From assembly GCA_023404495.1 (NCBI GenBank), contig JAEYBE010000033.1:62001-126000 (forward strand): DNA of 64,000 nucleotides, written 5' to 3'. This DNA comes from Actinomycetes bacterium. Its GTDB lineage: Bacteria > Actinomycetota > Thermoleophilia > Solirubrobacterales > JACPNS01. Each line of letters begins with the position of its first letter. Position 1 is the first letter of the stretch. The notes beneath the pieces are model-generated. The model made no database searches. It was not told the origin of the DNA and saw nothing but the letters and a program-made list of their open reading frames with translations. This document shows, piece after piece, positions 1 to 8,030 of this stretch. The position numbers and the translations under genes are program-made.

Positions 1-116
1 CGGCAAGAGGAGCAAGCAGGACGCGGTTCTTCACCGCAACGCCGCCGAGCGACCAGGGTTGGTTGATAGTGGACATCGATTTTGAGAGTACCGGCGAAGC
101 AGCCGATCGAAGCGCG

Positions 117-707
117 ATGAAGCGATCGACACTGATCGTCCTCGTCGCGACGCTCGCCCTGTCCCTGGCGGCCGCGCCGGCGAGCGCGAAGCACAACCCA
201 AAGCCCTGCAAAGACGCACGGCTCGTGCCGACCAAACCTTCGCAAGTCAAGCGCCTCCAGCAGGCGACGCGTTGCCTGATCAACCGTGAGCGCAAGAAGC
301 GCGGCCTGCCCTCGCTCCACCAGAACAAGAGTCTGCAGAAATCGTCCGACTGGCAGGCCGCGGACATGGAGTCCTACGCCTACTTCGACCACTCGCGTCC
401 GGACGGCCCCGAGTTCGTCGATCGGATTCTCAAGTACGGCTACAGCGCCGGTGCGTCGGGGTACGAGATCGGCGAGAACATCGCCTGGGCGAGCAGCCCG
501 ATCGCCAGCCCGAAGAAGATGGTCAAGCTTTGGATGGATTCACCCCCGCACCGCGAGAACATCCTCACGAAGACTTTCCGCGATCAGGCCGTCAGCGCGC
601 TCTGGGTCGACCGGTCGGTCGGCGGCGATTATGCGAATGCCGGCGGCCCGTTCCTGATCTACGTCAATCAGTTCGGGCGCATGTACGGCCCGATGCGCAA
701 GCGCTGA
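117..707 (+). CDS. Secreted CAP-domain (SCP/YkwD-like) protein
   Basis: A 196-residue exported protein. Starting at ATG 117 gives a clear signal peptide (MKRSTLIVLVATLALSLAAA then AxA before KHNPKPC); the in-frame start 54 bases earlier would put a charged stretch in front of it. The mature part is one CAP domain: an N-terminal helix with NRERKKRGLP, the His of FDHSRPDG, the GENIAWAS segment and the helix MVKLWMDSPPHRENIL, all typical of bacterial YkwD-like CAP proteins. The family is extracellular and its biochemical role in bacteria is mostly unknown. It converges on coaX with 3 bp between stops. Family call is firm; function is open. Confidence 0.9.
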   Translation: MKRSTLIVLVATLALSLAAAPASAKHNPKPCKDARLVPTKPSQVKRLQQATRCLINRERKKRGLPSLHQNKSLQKSSDWQAADMESYAYFDHSRPDGPEFVDRILKYGYSAGASGYEIGENIAWASSPIASPKKMVKLWMDSPPHRENILTKTFRDQAVSALWVDRSVGGDYANAGGPFLIYVNQFGRMYGPMRKR

Positions 708-710
708 CGC

Positions 711-1478
711 TCAGCGCGTGTTGCGGTCGTAGATCAGCCGCAGCCCGACCAGCGTGAGCATGTCGTCGGTCAGTTCGACGGTGTCGCAGAACGGGACGAT
801 GTGGCTCGAGAGCCCGCCGGTCGCGATTACCTGGATCTCATCTCCCAGCTCGTCGCTCAGCCGCTCGACGATCCCGTCGATCTGCGCGGCGAAGCCGTAG
901 ATCACGCCCGCTTGGATCGCCTCAAGCGTGGTGCGGCCGATCAGCCTTTCGGGTTCGGTCAGCTCGACCTGCGGGAGCTTGGCGGCGCGCTCCGTGAGCG
1001 CATTGAGTGAAATTTCTACGCCGGGAGCGATGATGCCGCCGAGGTACTCGCCGTCGGAGCTGATCGCGTCGAAGGTGATCGCCGTGCCGAAGTCGACCAC
1101 GACGCAGGGTCCGCCGAGGCGGTCGTAGGCCGCGACCGCGTTGACGAGCCGGTCTGCGCCGAGCTCACGCGGGTTCTCGACGCGGATCGGCATGCCGGTC
1201 TTCAGGCCCGGTCCGACGACCAGGCACTGCTCGCCGAGGTAGCGCTCGGTCATCTCGACGTACTCGGGCACGACCTTGGGCACCGTGCTTGAAACGATCA
1301 CGTCGTCGATGTCGCTGAAGCTGAGATTGCGCAGCGCCAGCAAGTTGGTGTAGGTGGACGCGAGCTCGTCAGCAGTCGCGTCGCGATCGGTTGCCAGGCG
1401 CCAGTGCTCCAGCAGACTGCCGTTCTGAAAAGCGCCGAGGTGAGTCTGTGTGTTTCCGATATCGACCGCGAGCAACAT
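711..1478 (-). CDS. coaX: Type III pantothenate kinase
   Basis: Catalyses ATP-dependent phosphorylation of pantothenate, the first step of coenzyme A synthesis. The 255-residue length and the ASKHA-fold landmarks fit: the N-terminal phosphate loop LLAVDIGNTQTHLG, the GADRLVNAVAA segment, VVDFGTAITFD and the late ATGGLSS motif. Type III enzymes are not inhibited by CoA and need a monovalent cation; that is family knowledge. A TAGTCT box lies 9 nt before the ATG, so the mRNA may be leaderless. coaX near fol genes is the usual actinobacterial order. Confidence 0.95.
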   Translation of the reverse strand: MLLAVDIGNTQTHLGAFQNGSLLEHWRLATDRDATADELASTYTNLLALRNLSFSDIDDVIVSSTVPKVVPEYVEMTERYLGEQCLVVGPGLKTGMPIRVENPRELGADRLVNAVAAYDRLGGPCVVVDFGTAITFDAISSDGEYLGGIIAPGVEISLNALTERAAKLPQVELTEPERLIGRTTLEAIQAGVIYGFAAQIDGIVERLSDELGDEIQVIATGGLSSHIVPFCDTVELTDDMLTLVGLRLIYDRNTR

Positions 1479-1574
1479 GTGGCGCGCAGACTAACCGGTG
1501 GAGCCGTCGATCGGCGCATCTGCGATCATCGCCACGTATTTGCAAGGGGGCAAGACTTGCGAGAGGGAACGGGG

Positions 1575-2348
1575 ATGAAACTCAAGATCTACCGCGTGCC
1601 GGCGTCACACCCATGCCAGGCGGTTATTCGCGCGGCCGAACTGAAGGGGATCGAGTACAAACTCGTCGATCTGCTGCCGCTGACACAACCGCTGGTGGCG
1701 ACGATGTTGTTCGGCGCGCGCACCGTGCCCGCAATGAAGGTCTACGGCGGACCCAACGGCGTGGAGAAGGTTCAGACCACAGTCAAGTGCCTGCGCGCGC
1801 TCGAGTCGCTCGTGCCAGAACCGGCCCTCTACCCGGCCGCGGCCGCCGAGCGTGATCGTGTTGTGGCCGCCGAGGCTTGGGGCGCGGGAGAATTCCAGGA
1901 TGTGACGCGCCGAATCGTCTGGAACGCGCTGCGGGCCAACCCGCAAGCGCTCTTCAGCTTCGATACCAACCTGCCGCTGCCCGACTCGCTGCTCAAGCCT
2001 TTCGGACGGCCGACCATCTGGGGCGAGCGCCTGCTCAACGGCGCGTCGCTCGATCGTGTGCGTGGTGACCTCGAGGCGCTGCCGCAATGGATCGACGAGA
2101 TCGATGAGTTCATCGAGAGCGGAACGATCGGCGGCGCTCAGGCAAACGCCGCCGACCTGACGATTCTCTCGTCGGTCTGGCTGCTGCGCTCACTTGCCGA
2201 CCTGCGGCCGATGCTCGACGACCGGCCGACCGGGCGCAAGGCTCGCGAGCTGTTTGGCGAGGCACCCGGTGACATTCCCGAGGGATCGTTCCCGGCGGCG
2301 TGGCTGACCAGCGTCAACGCTGCGCACGGCGAGGCCGTCCCGGCCTAG
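1575..2348 (+). CDS. Glutathione S-transferase N-terminal-like protein
   Basis: 257 residues. The ATG at 1575 is preceded by a purine-rich ribosome site (gagaggga), and the protein then opens with a thioredoxin/GST-like segment: MKLKIYRVPASHPCQAV, ELKGIEYKLVDLLPL, then TVPAMKVYGG, where the cis-Pro of GST folds is expected. The remainder is helical, as in a GST C-domain. Actinobacteria often lack glutathione, so a different thiol or a non-catalytic role is possible. The 3' end overlaps the convergent folK stop by 4 bases. Family call moderate, substrate unknown. Confidence 0.7.
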   Translation: MKLKIYRVPASHPCQAVIRAAELKGIEYKLVDLLPLTQPLVATMLFGARTVPAMKVYGGPNGVEKVQTTVKCLRALESLVPEPALYPAAAAERDRVVAAEAWGAGEFQDVTRRIVWNALRANPQALFSFDTNLPLPDSLLKPFGRPTIWGERLLNGASLDRVRGDLEALPQWIDEIDEFIESGTIGGAQANAADLTILSSVWLLRSLADLRPMLDDRPTGRKARELFGEAPGDIPEGSFPAAWLTSVNAAHGEAVPA

Positions 2349-2842
2349 AACTCTTCGAGCAGGCGGACTGGCTGGTCGGCGACGCCGGCCAGCAGGTCGC
2401 TTGCGCGGGTGCCGTCCGGAAGCGTGAAGTCAGGTTCGATCTCGAGCAGCGGCTCGAGCACGAAGCGCCTGGTGGAGATCTCCGGGTGCGGGAGGTTCAG
2501 GCGTTCAGAGGCGTAGGGCTCGTCGCCGAGCATCAGGATGTCGATGTCGATCGGCCTCGGTCCGTGGCGGACACCGTCGGGGTCGCGGCCCATCTTGTGC
2601 TCGATTGACTTCACCAGTTCCAGCAGTTGGATCGGCCCGAGATGCGTTTCGATCTTCAGCGCGCTGTTGACGAAGTCCGGCTGATCGAGGATCTCGCCCT
2701 GCGGCGCCGTCACGTACATCGAGGCGCAGGCCACCACGACCAGCCCCTCCTCGCCGAGCAGTCGTTCGGCCTCGCGCAGGTTGGCGGTGCTGTCGCCGAC
2801 GTTTGATCCGAGTCCGAGGTAGCCGATCAACGCTCTTTCCAA
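2345..2842 (-). CDS. folK: 6-hydroxymethyl-7,8-dihydropterin pyrophosphokinase
   Basis: Transfers pyrophosphate from ATP to 6-hydroxymethyl-dihydropterin, the step before dihydropteroate synthase in folate synthesis. The 165-residue protein shows the HPPK hallmarks: YLGLGSNVGD near the N-terminus, the VTAPQGEILDQPDFVN segment, and the signature RHGPRPIDIDIL with its two metal-binding Asp. The start overlaps the end of folB by 16 bases, so the two are translated from one transcript. Confidence 0.96.
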   Translation of the reverse strand: MERALIGYLGLGSNVGDSTANLREAERLLGEEGLVVVACASMYVTAPQGEILDQPDFVNSALKIETHLGPIQLLELVKSIEHKMGRDPDGVRHGPRPIDIDILMLGDEPYASERLNLPHPEISTRRFVLEPLLEIEPDFTLPDGTRASDLLAGVADQPVRLLEEF

Positions 2843-3279
2843 ACCTCAACCGCCACATCCCCGACCGGCAGGGGGATCGGGGGTTCTGGTTTGGTTGCCC
2901 GCACCATCACCGAGTCCACTCCGAAGTGATCCATCAGGTGATCGGCGATCGCGCTGCAAAGTCGTTCGAGTGTCTTGTAGGAGCGCTTTTGGGCGGCGAG
3001 CCAAACCTGCTCGCAGACCGCTCCGTAATCGACGGTGTCGTCGATCTCATCGGTCACGGTCGCATCGCACGTGTCCAGCTCAAAGCCGACGTCGATCAGC
3101 AGCCGCTGGCCGATCTCCTGTTCGGCCGCCGTCACCCCGTGGTGCGTGTAGACCGACAGGCCGGTGATGTCAATCGAGACCGAGGTGTCGCCCTCCTCGT
3201 CGCGATCTTCGTCGTCCTCGAGTTCCTCGTCGTCAGGACGCTCGTCGCCCTCAGGCGGATCAGTCAAATCATCACTCAT
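2827..3279 (-). CDS. folB: Dihydroneopterin aldolase with acidic N-terminal extension
   Basis: Converts dihydroneopterin to 6-hydroxymethyl-dihydropterin and glycolaldehyde. The catalytic domain (about residue 33 on) has ITGLSVYTHHGVTAAEQEIGQ, DYGAVCEQV, TLERLCSAIADHL and the C-terminal KPEPPIP segment usual for FolB. Unusually, residues 1-32 form a highly acidic tail (DEELEDDEDRDEEGD). I kept this start because a TACGCT box lies 8 nt upstream of the ATG at 3279, fitting a leaderless transcript. An 18-bp palindromic motif at 3299-3316 overlaps the expected promoter. Confidence 0.93.
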   Translation of the reverse strand: MSDDLTDPPEGDERPDDEELEDDEDRDEEGDTSVSIDITGLSVYTHHGVTAAEQEIGQRLLIDVGFELDTCDATVTDEIDDTVDYGAVCEQVWLAAQKRSYKTLERLCSAIADHLMDHFGVDSVMVRATKPEPPIPLPVGDVAVEVWKER

Positions 3280-3298
3280 CGCCGCGCAGCGTATACGT

Positions 3299-3316
3299 CA
3301 AAGCTGCATCTTTGTC
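3299..3316. promoter_or_regulatory. Palindromic operator-like motif, folB/Ddn divergent region
   Basis: The 17-base core CAAAGCTGCATCTTTGT is nearly self-complementary (CAAAG, a 7-base centre, CTTTG). It sits between the divergent starts of folB and the Ddn-like gene, at the expected -35 positions of both. The same 17 bases occur at 32125-32141 and, inverted, at 32100-32116. A random repeat of this length in 64 kb is very unlikely. The binding protein is unknown. Confidence 0.5.
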
Positions 3317-3336
3317 GTAGTCGTTAGATTGGGGGT

Positions 3337-3843
3337 GTGGAGGGGATTCCGCCTTTTAATCCGATGCAGAAGAAGAGTGGTGTGCAGCGCGCCATGGAGT
3401 CTGCTGTTGCTACTCGGCCTGGGACTTGGTTCTTCAAGCGCTTCGTCAGTCATATTGAGCCGCTGATGATCAAGTCGAGCGGCGGCAAGTTGCAGTTCGG
3501 TGCCGGGCCGCGGGTGAATCTGACTGTCAAGGGCCGCAAGTCCGGCGAGCCGCGAACGACGACGCTGCTCTACTTCACGCGCGACGAAGACGTGATCCTG
3601 ATGGCGTCGAACTTCGGGGGCGAGAACTACCCGGCCTGGTATCTGAACCTCAGCGCGGCCGGCGAGTGCGAACTCGAATGGCGCGGCGGCCACGGCACCT
3701 ACACCGCGCGCGAGGCCGAGGAGCCCGAGCGCACCGCGCTTTATGAGCTGGCCAAGCAGCTCTACGCCGGATACGGCAAGTACGCGGACAAAACAGAGGG
3801 GATCCGCAAGATCCCCGTGATGATCCTCACGCCCGCGACATAG
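3337..3843 (+). CDS. F420-dependent (Ddn-like) nitroreductase family oxidoreductase
   Basis: 168 residues of the deazaflavin-dependent nitroreductase family (Ddn/DUF385), which binds cofactor F420 and reduces quinones, nitro compounds or similar substrates in Actinobacteria. Family features seen: GPRVNLTVKGRKSGEPRTT, LLYFTRDED, ILMASNFGGENYPAWYLNL and the GYGKYADKTEGIRKIPVMIL C-terminus. GTG 3337 is preferred because TAGATT lies 6 nt before it (leaderless pattern); ATG 3364 is an alternative without a ribosome site. Its end overlaps the convergent folP by 17 bases. Substrate unknown. Confidence 0.85.
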   Translation: MEGIPPFNPMQKKSGVQRAMESAVATRPGTWFFKRFVSHIEPLMIKSSGGKLQFGAGPRVNLTVKGRKSGEPRTTTLLYFTRDEDVILMASNFGGENYPAWYLNLSAAGECELEWRGGHGTYTAREAEEPERTALYELAKQLYAGYGKYADKTEGIRKIPVMILTPAT

Positions 3844-4663
3844 CGGCCGCAATCGCCGCGGCGGTGACGGCAAGCCCCTGCGCGGCTTCGCGCACGTCGT
3901 GCACGCGAAACACACTCGCGCCGCGCTCAAGCGCAAGCGCGTTCGCCGCGATCGTCCCAGGTAGGCGATCTTCCACCGCGACGCCGCTGACGCCCGCGTC
4001 CTGGGCGATCCGCGAGATGAACGACTTACGACTTACTCCGATCACCACCGGCCGACCGATCGCCACGATCTCATCGAGCCGGGCCAGCAGTTCCAAATTG
4101 TGCGCGAGCGTCTTCCCGAATCCAATGCCCGGGTCCAACTGGATCTTTGCCTCGGGTACACCGCAAGACACCGCAAACGCCAAACGCTGCTCCAAGTACG
4201 CGCGCACATCATCCACGACATCGCCGTAGCTGGGGTCGTCCTGCATCGTTCGTGGGTCGCCCTGCATGTGCATCAGGCAGCACTCAACGCCGCGCTCGGC
4301 GACAAGTTCGGCGAGCGCCGGGTCCACCCGGAAGGCCGAGACGTCGTTGACATAGGTCGCGCCCGCGTCGATCGCGGCGCGAGCGACTTCGGACTTCATC
4401 GTGTCGACGGAGATCTCGGCATCTGGGTGCGCCGCGCGCACTTGGGCGATCGTCGGCGCGACACGTTCGATCTCCTCAGCGGCGCTGACCTCAGCCGCGC
4501 CGGGCCGGGTCGACTCGCCGCCGATGTCGACGATGTCCGCTCCGGCAGCGATCAAGTCCGATGCGTGCGCGGCAGCAGGCCCAGGCGTGTCATGGGCTCC
4601 GCCGTCGAAGAACGAGTCCGGCGTCACATTGACGACGCCCATGATTCTGTAGCCGCGGCTCAC
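3827..4663 (-). CDS. folP: Dihydropteroate synthase
   Basis: Condenses p-aminobenzoate with 6-hydroxymethyl-dihydropterin pyrophosphate; the sulfonamide target. 278 residues with the TIM-barrel signatures GVVNVTPDSFFDGG, ADIVDIGGESTRPGA, YVNDVSAF, CLMHMQGDPRTMQ, LDPGIGFGKTLAHNLELL, GVSRKSFI and the terminal FRVHDVRE. The start is GTG with TACGAT 6 nt upstream, so probably leaderless. folP is separated from folB by the divergent Ddn-like gene, unlike the compact fol operons of many Actinobacteria. Confidence 0.97.
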   Translation of the reverse strand: MSRGYRIMGVVNVTPDSFFDGGAHDTPGPAAAHASDLIAAGADIVDIGGESTRPGAAEVSAAEEIERVAPTIAQVRAAHPDAEISVDTMKSEVARAAIDAGATYVNDVSAFRVDPALAELVAERGVECCLMHMQGDPRTMQDDPSYGDVVDDVRAYLEQRLAFAVSCGVPEAKIQLDPGIGFGKTLAHNLELLARLDEIVAIGRPVVIGVSRKSFISRIAQDAGVSGVAVEDRLPGTIAANALALERGASVFRVHDVREAAQGLAVTAAAIAAAMSRA

Positions 4664-4690
4664 AGGGTGATCGTACGCGGCAGAGGCGAA

Positions 4691-4723
4691 GGCGCGCGCG
4701 GACCGGCAATGGCCGCGCGCGCC
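4691..4723. terminator. GC-rich hairpin after the cyd operon
   Basis: Perfect 11-bp arms (GGCGCGCGCGG and its complement) around an 11-base loop, lying between the stop of the small membrane protein (4736) and the folP start (4663). It has no U-tract, so it could be a Rho-independent-like terminator of the cyd operon or only a structured spacer. Confidence 0.45.
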
Positions 4724-4735
4724 GGATTCACCGCC

Positions 4736-4924
4736 TCACTTCTCTGCGGCGCCCTCTCCCCTGTCGCCCTTGAGAAACTCTGGCGTTGCGATCGCGAAGA
4801 CGCCGATCACGACGGCCGCAAGCTGCAGGGCCATGCCGAGCACGAGCGTGAACGTCATGTCGAACGCAAACATCACGATCGCCCCGACGAGGAACAGTCC
4901 AATGAATGTCGCGGGCTTGGTCAT
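4736..4924 (-). CDS. Small two-helix membrane protein, candidate cytochrome bd accessory subunit
   Basis: 62 residues whose ATG overlaps the cydB stop codon (ATGA), so it is translationally coupled to cydB. The sequence is two hydrophobic segments (about residues 5-24 and 26-47) joined by a short turn, with a charged tail KGDRGEGAAEK. Known bd oxidase accessory peptides (CydX, CydH, CydS) are encoded in the same position but usually have one helix. I infer an accessory or assembly role from position only; there is no sequence match I recognise. A longer overlapping reading frame through cydB is a shadow. Confidence 0.6.
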   Translation of the reverse strand: MTKPATFIGLFLVGAIVMFAFDMTFTLVLGMALQLAAVVIGVFAIATPEFLKGDRGEGAAEK

Positions 4925-5994
4925 GGCAGCGTCTTCACTCCTTTGTCGGGCTCCTCGAGATGCTCGTAGCCGTTGTAGTTGGGATCGATATCGCCCTGCA
5001 GCGTCAGCTTGAAGAGCCAGTAGAGCGACGGCACGATGACCATCAGCGCCACGACCACCGCGGCGAAGAGCCACCAGAGCGTCGTGGTGCTGCCGGCCGC
5101 GGCCGAGAGCTTCAGCGTGCTGTCGGCTGCTCCCGGCGGGAGCAGGTAAGGAGACTGGGCGAAGCCCCAGCCGGCCGTCACGGCTCCGACTGCGACCGCC
5201 GCCGAGAGCCTCGGCCACTGCGTGACGCCGCGGGCGATCATCACGATCGTCACCAGTCCGGCGAGAGCCGATGCGATCACGCAGACCAGCCCCATCCCGG
5301 ATGTGAGCCCGTCGTAGAGGTACTCGGCGTGCGAACTGGCCATCGGCAGTCCTCCGATCGCCAGCAGGCCGGCGAGCGTTCCCGAGCCAAGCGCGCGCTT
5401 GCGGAAAGCCTCGACCATGTCCGGCGCGTCCATGCGTTCCGAGTCTCCGATCAGGAAAATCGCCGCCATGTAGGCACTGAAGACCACGGCGAGGATCCCG
5501 ACGTAGATCGAGAACGGGTTGAGGAAGGCGTCCCACGGGTCGGCCGCGGCGTTGCCGTATGCGACCTGCCCGGAAGCGATGCCGCCCGCGACCGTGCCAA
5601 ACGCGAATGGAACGATCACACTGCTCAAGGCGAAGACCGCGCCCAAAGCGCGCGCCTCGTTGATCGTCGCCGCCTGTCCGCGCAGCGCAAAGGCCGAGCC
5701 GCGCAGAATGATGCCGAAGGCTGCGATCGCCATCGGTATCCAGAGCGACGTCATCATCGAGCCGAAAAACGTCGGGAATGCCGTCCACGCGACGACAAGC
5801 ACGAAGATCAGCCAGACGTGATTGGCCTCCCACACCGGACCCATCGATCGCTCGATCACGCCGCGCATGCGCGCGCCGTTCTTGGCCGATCCGGCGGTGA
5901 GGTCCCAGATGCCGGCACCGAAGTCCGCTCCGCCGAGAACGGCGTAGAGCGTCACCCCGACGAGCATCAGTGCGAGACAGATGATCTCAATCAT
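4921..5994 (-). CDS. cydB: Cytochrome bd ubiquinol/menaquinol oxidase subunit II
   Basis: Membrane subunit of the bd-type terminal oxidase, which oxidises quinol and reduces oxygen without pumping protons. 357 residues, many transmembrane helices, with the CydB landmarks GGADFGAGIWDL, GPVWEANHVWLIF, the run of AFPTFFGS and the C-terminal hydrophobic helix before the PNYNGYEHLEEPDKG tail. It overlaps cydA by 4 bases and the downstream small gene by 4 bases, giving a tight three-gene operon. Confidence 0.95.
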   Translation of the reverse strand: MIEIICLALMLVGVTLYAVLGGADFGAGIWDLTAGSAKNGARMRGVIERSMGPVWEANHVWLIFVLVVAWTAFPTFFGSMMTSLWIPMAIAAFGIILRGSAFALRGQAATINEARALGAVFALSSVIVPFAFGTVAGGIASGQVAYGNAAADPWDAFLNPFSIYVGILAVVFSAYMAAIFLIGDSERMDAPDMVEAFRKRALGSGTLAGLLAIGGLPMASSHAEYLYDGLTSGMGLVCVIASALAGLVTIVMIARGVTQWPRLSAAVAVGAVTAGWGFAQSPYLLPPGAADSTLKLSAAAGSTTTLWWLFAAVVVALMVIVPSLYWLFKLTLQGDIDPNYNGYEHLEEPDKGVKTLP

Positions 5995-7406
5995 GCCGGC
6001 ACCTCCGTCTCGGCGTTGGAATCGTCTTCCTTCAAGTGCTCAGCGTCCTGCGCGAGCCTGCGCAACAGCCAGATCGCCATGCCGAGCAGCCCGAGGTAGA
6101 TCACGGCGCCGATCGCAAGCAGGATGCCGATGCCGCCAGATTGGGTGACGGCGTCAGACACGCGCATCACGTCGTATGCAATCCACGGCTGGCGTCCGAC
6201 CTCGGTGACGATCCAACCGGCCTGTAAGGCCACCACGGCGAGCACTCCGGAGGCGACGATCCCGCGATAGAACCACTTGCTCTTGGGGATCGCCTGCTTC
6301 TTGAGCCAGCTTCCGATGAACCAGAATCCCAGCAGCGCCAGCAGCGTGCCGATGGCGACCATTGCATGGAACGAGTACCGCACGGTGTTCACAGGACCGG
6401 GCCGATCCTCCGGCGCGACCGAATCGAGACCCTGCACGGTCGCGTTCGGGTCATGGAAGGCCAGGAGCGAGAGCATCTTCGGAATCGCGATGCCACCGTT
6501 GACCTGATTGTCGGTCTTGTCGTAGTAGCCGCCGATCGTGAACGGCGCTCCCTTGGTTGTCTTGCCCAGCCCCTCCATCGCGGCGAGTTTGACCGGCTGA
6601 TCCTGGGCGACTTCACGGCCAGCCCAGTCGCCGACGATCAACTGCACCGGTGCCACCAGCGCTGCGAACGTCAGCGGGATGATCATCGCTGTACGCACAT
6701 AGCGCGTGCGCTCACCTTTGAGCCATGCCCAGGCGTAGACGCTCGCGACGAGGAATCCGACGACGATGTAGCCGGCCAGATACATGTGGGCGAGCTCGTG
6801 CCAGAAGTAGTCGTTGAAAAGCGCGCGCCAAGGATTGATGTTGACGATCGCGTTGTTGACGACGTCAAACCCGACTGGGTTGTTCATCCAGCCGTTGACC
6901 GCGAGGATCATCGTCGAGCCGAGAACGCCGGCAAGAGCGATTGGGACGCCCGACCAGAAGTGGACCTTCGGTGGCAGCTTGTCCCAGCCGTAGACGTAGA
7001 TCGCGATGAAGATGCCTTCGACGAAGAACGCGAGTCCTTCGAGCCCGAAGGCGAGTCCGAAGACGTCTCCGAATGTCGCCATGAAGTTCGGCCAGAGGAT
7101 CCCGAATTCGAACGTCAGGATCGTGCCGGTCACGACGCCGATCGCGAAGAAGATGATGATCACCTTCGACCATCGCTTCGCGATGCGCTTGTACATGAGA
7201 TCCCCGGTGCGGAGGTATAGGCCCTCAGTGAAGAGAACCATCGCCGGGAAGGCGATTCCAAAGCAGACCAGCGGGATGTGGAAGATCAGCGAGAGCGCCT
7301 GGAGCTGGCGTGCATACACCAGCTGGTCGGTCGCGCCGCCGCCGAGTTTTCCTGTGGTCTGCGCCACCTCCGCGAATGGGATGAGAGAGGTGAGGTGGCT
7401 GAGCAT
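5991..7406 (-). CDS. cydA: Cytochrome bd oxidase subunit I
   Basis: Carries the haems and quinol site of bd oxidase. 471 residues, i.e. the short Q-loop form. Visible landmarks: ARQLQALSLIFHIPL with the axial His of the first helix, the His of WHELAHMYLAGY, the Q-loop residues in QDQPVKLAAMEG, and GRQPWIAYDVMR. Where E. coli has SFRIM around the haem-ligand Met393, this protein has SFHAM, so the Met is kept and the Arg two residues before is His. Upstream are purine-rich aagggaaag as ribosome site and a small inverted repeat at 7476-7494. Confidence 0.96.
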   Translation of the reverse strand: MLSHLTSLIPFAEVAQTTGKLGGGATDQLVYARQLQALSLIFHIPLVCFGIAFPAMVLFTEGLYLRTGDLMYKRIAKRWSKVIIIFFAIGVVTGTILTFEFGILWPNFMATFGDVFGLAFGLEGLAFFVEGIFIAIYVYGWDKLPPKVHFWSGVPIALAGVLGSTMILAVNGWMNNPVGFDVVNNAIVNINPWRALFNDYFWHELAHMYLAGYIVVGFLVASVYAWAWLKGERTRYVRTAMIIPLTFAALVAPVQLIVGDWAGREVAQDQPVKLAAMEGLGKTTKGAPFTIGGYYDKTDNQVNGGIAIPKMLSLLAFHDPNATVQGLDSVAPEDRPGPVNTVRYSFHAMVAIGTLLALLGFWFIGSWLKKQAIPKSKWFYRGIVASGVLAVVALQAGWIVTEVGRQPWIAYDVMRVSDAVTQSGGIGILLAIGAVIYLGLLGMAIWLLRRLAQDAEHLKEDDSNAETEVPA

Positions 7407-7475
7407 CCTTAGATACTTTCCCTTTTTTGCCCGGACCGCGCTTGCGATTCCGGGGATTTGTATTGGTCAGGCAAT

Positions 7476-7494
7476 TGTTCAGATTGCATGAACA
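7476..7494. promoter_or_regulatory. Inverted repeat upstream of cydA
   Basis: TGTTCA and TGAACA arms around a 7-base spacer, 70-90 bp upstream of the cydA start. The size and place fit a regulator operator for an oxygen- or redox-controlled oxidase operon, but the sequence does not match the Rex or FNR/CRP consensus well. Weak call. Confidence 0.3.
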
Positions 7495-7564
7495 CTGCTC
7501 CTGAAATCTATACCTGCCCCTCCCCGGACTATGTGACTCATTAGACATAAATGGGTCGATATCC

Positions 7565-7582
7565 CACAACCGCCTGGTTGTG
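7565..7582. terminator. Short hairpin downstream of the 132-residue membrane protein gene
   Basis: CACAACC and GGTTGTG arms around a 4-base loop, 11 bases beyond the stop of the gene at 7593-7991. No U-tract follows on the minus strand, so termination is only a possibility; it could also be part of the cydA control region. Confidence 0.35.
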
Positions 7583-7592
7583 AAGGCAAGGC

Positions 7593-7991
7593 CTAGAAGT
7601 TGAAGCAACTGCCAAGCAGCGCCGCGAACGCCAGCATCGGCACGGAGAAGACCGTGTAGATCGTGGCGAGCGCGATCAGGAATGAGCGCGGGCGCGCTTT
7701 CGCGCTACGCGAGTCGGCGAGCGCAGCTACGCCGACGCCGGCCGCAAGGATGAAGATCGCGCCCGAAACGGCAAGCGCGGCGAGCGAGATCGCCGCCGCG
7801 CGCCCGGGACCGCAGCCGACGCTGGTCGGCGCCATCCCCCAACCGAGCAGAAAGATCGCGAAGAACTCGAGCGAGAGCGCAATCAGCGCGGTGAAGACCG
7901 CCAGCGGCAGGGCGCGAAAGTTGCGACCGGGGCGCTGATGCGCCTCGTGCTCAGCGCTCGAATCGAACGGATCGTCGAGGTGGCGATACAT
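7593..7991 (-). CDS. Hypothetical three-helix membrane protein
   Basis: 132 residues with a hydrophilic N-terminal 30 residues and three hydrophobic stretches (about 30-52, 65-88, 102-124). I do not recognise a family. It starts 39 bp after ftsH ends on the same strand, and TAGGTT lies 8 nt before its ATG, so it may have its own promoter. It lies between ftsH and cydA; no motif suggests an enzyme. Confidence 0.7.
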   Translation of the reverse strand: MYRHLDDPFDSSAEHEAHQRPGRNFRALPLAVFTALIALSLEFFAIFLLGWGMAPTSVGCGPGRAAAISLAALAVSGAIFILAAGVGVAALADSRSAKARPRSFLIALATIYTVFSVPMLAFAALLGSCFNF

Positions 7992-8030
7992 GCCACTTCA
8001 ACCTACAGATGGTGCGCCGTAGCCGGGTCG

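Noticed and set aside
1..116. Gene at the left edge
   Set aside because: No convincing frame; the minus-strand 62-residue frame is Arg-rich and antisense to the CAP gene leader.
4736..5833. 365-residue open frame on the minus strand covering cydB
   Set aside because: Only its last 62 residues look like protein (two hydrophobic helices); the rest is an Arg/Gly-rich shadow of cydB in another frame.
7407..7592. Rex or FNR site before cydA
   Set aside because: The inverted repeats TGTTCA-N7-TGAACA and CACAACC-N4-GGTTGTG do not fit TTGTG-N8-CACAA or FNR/CRP consensus.
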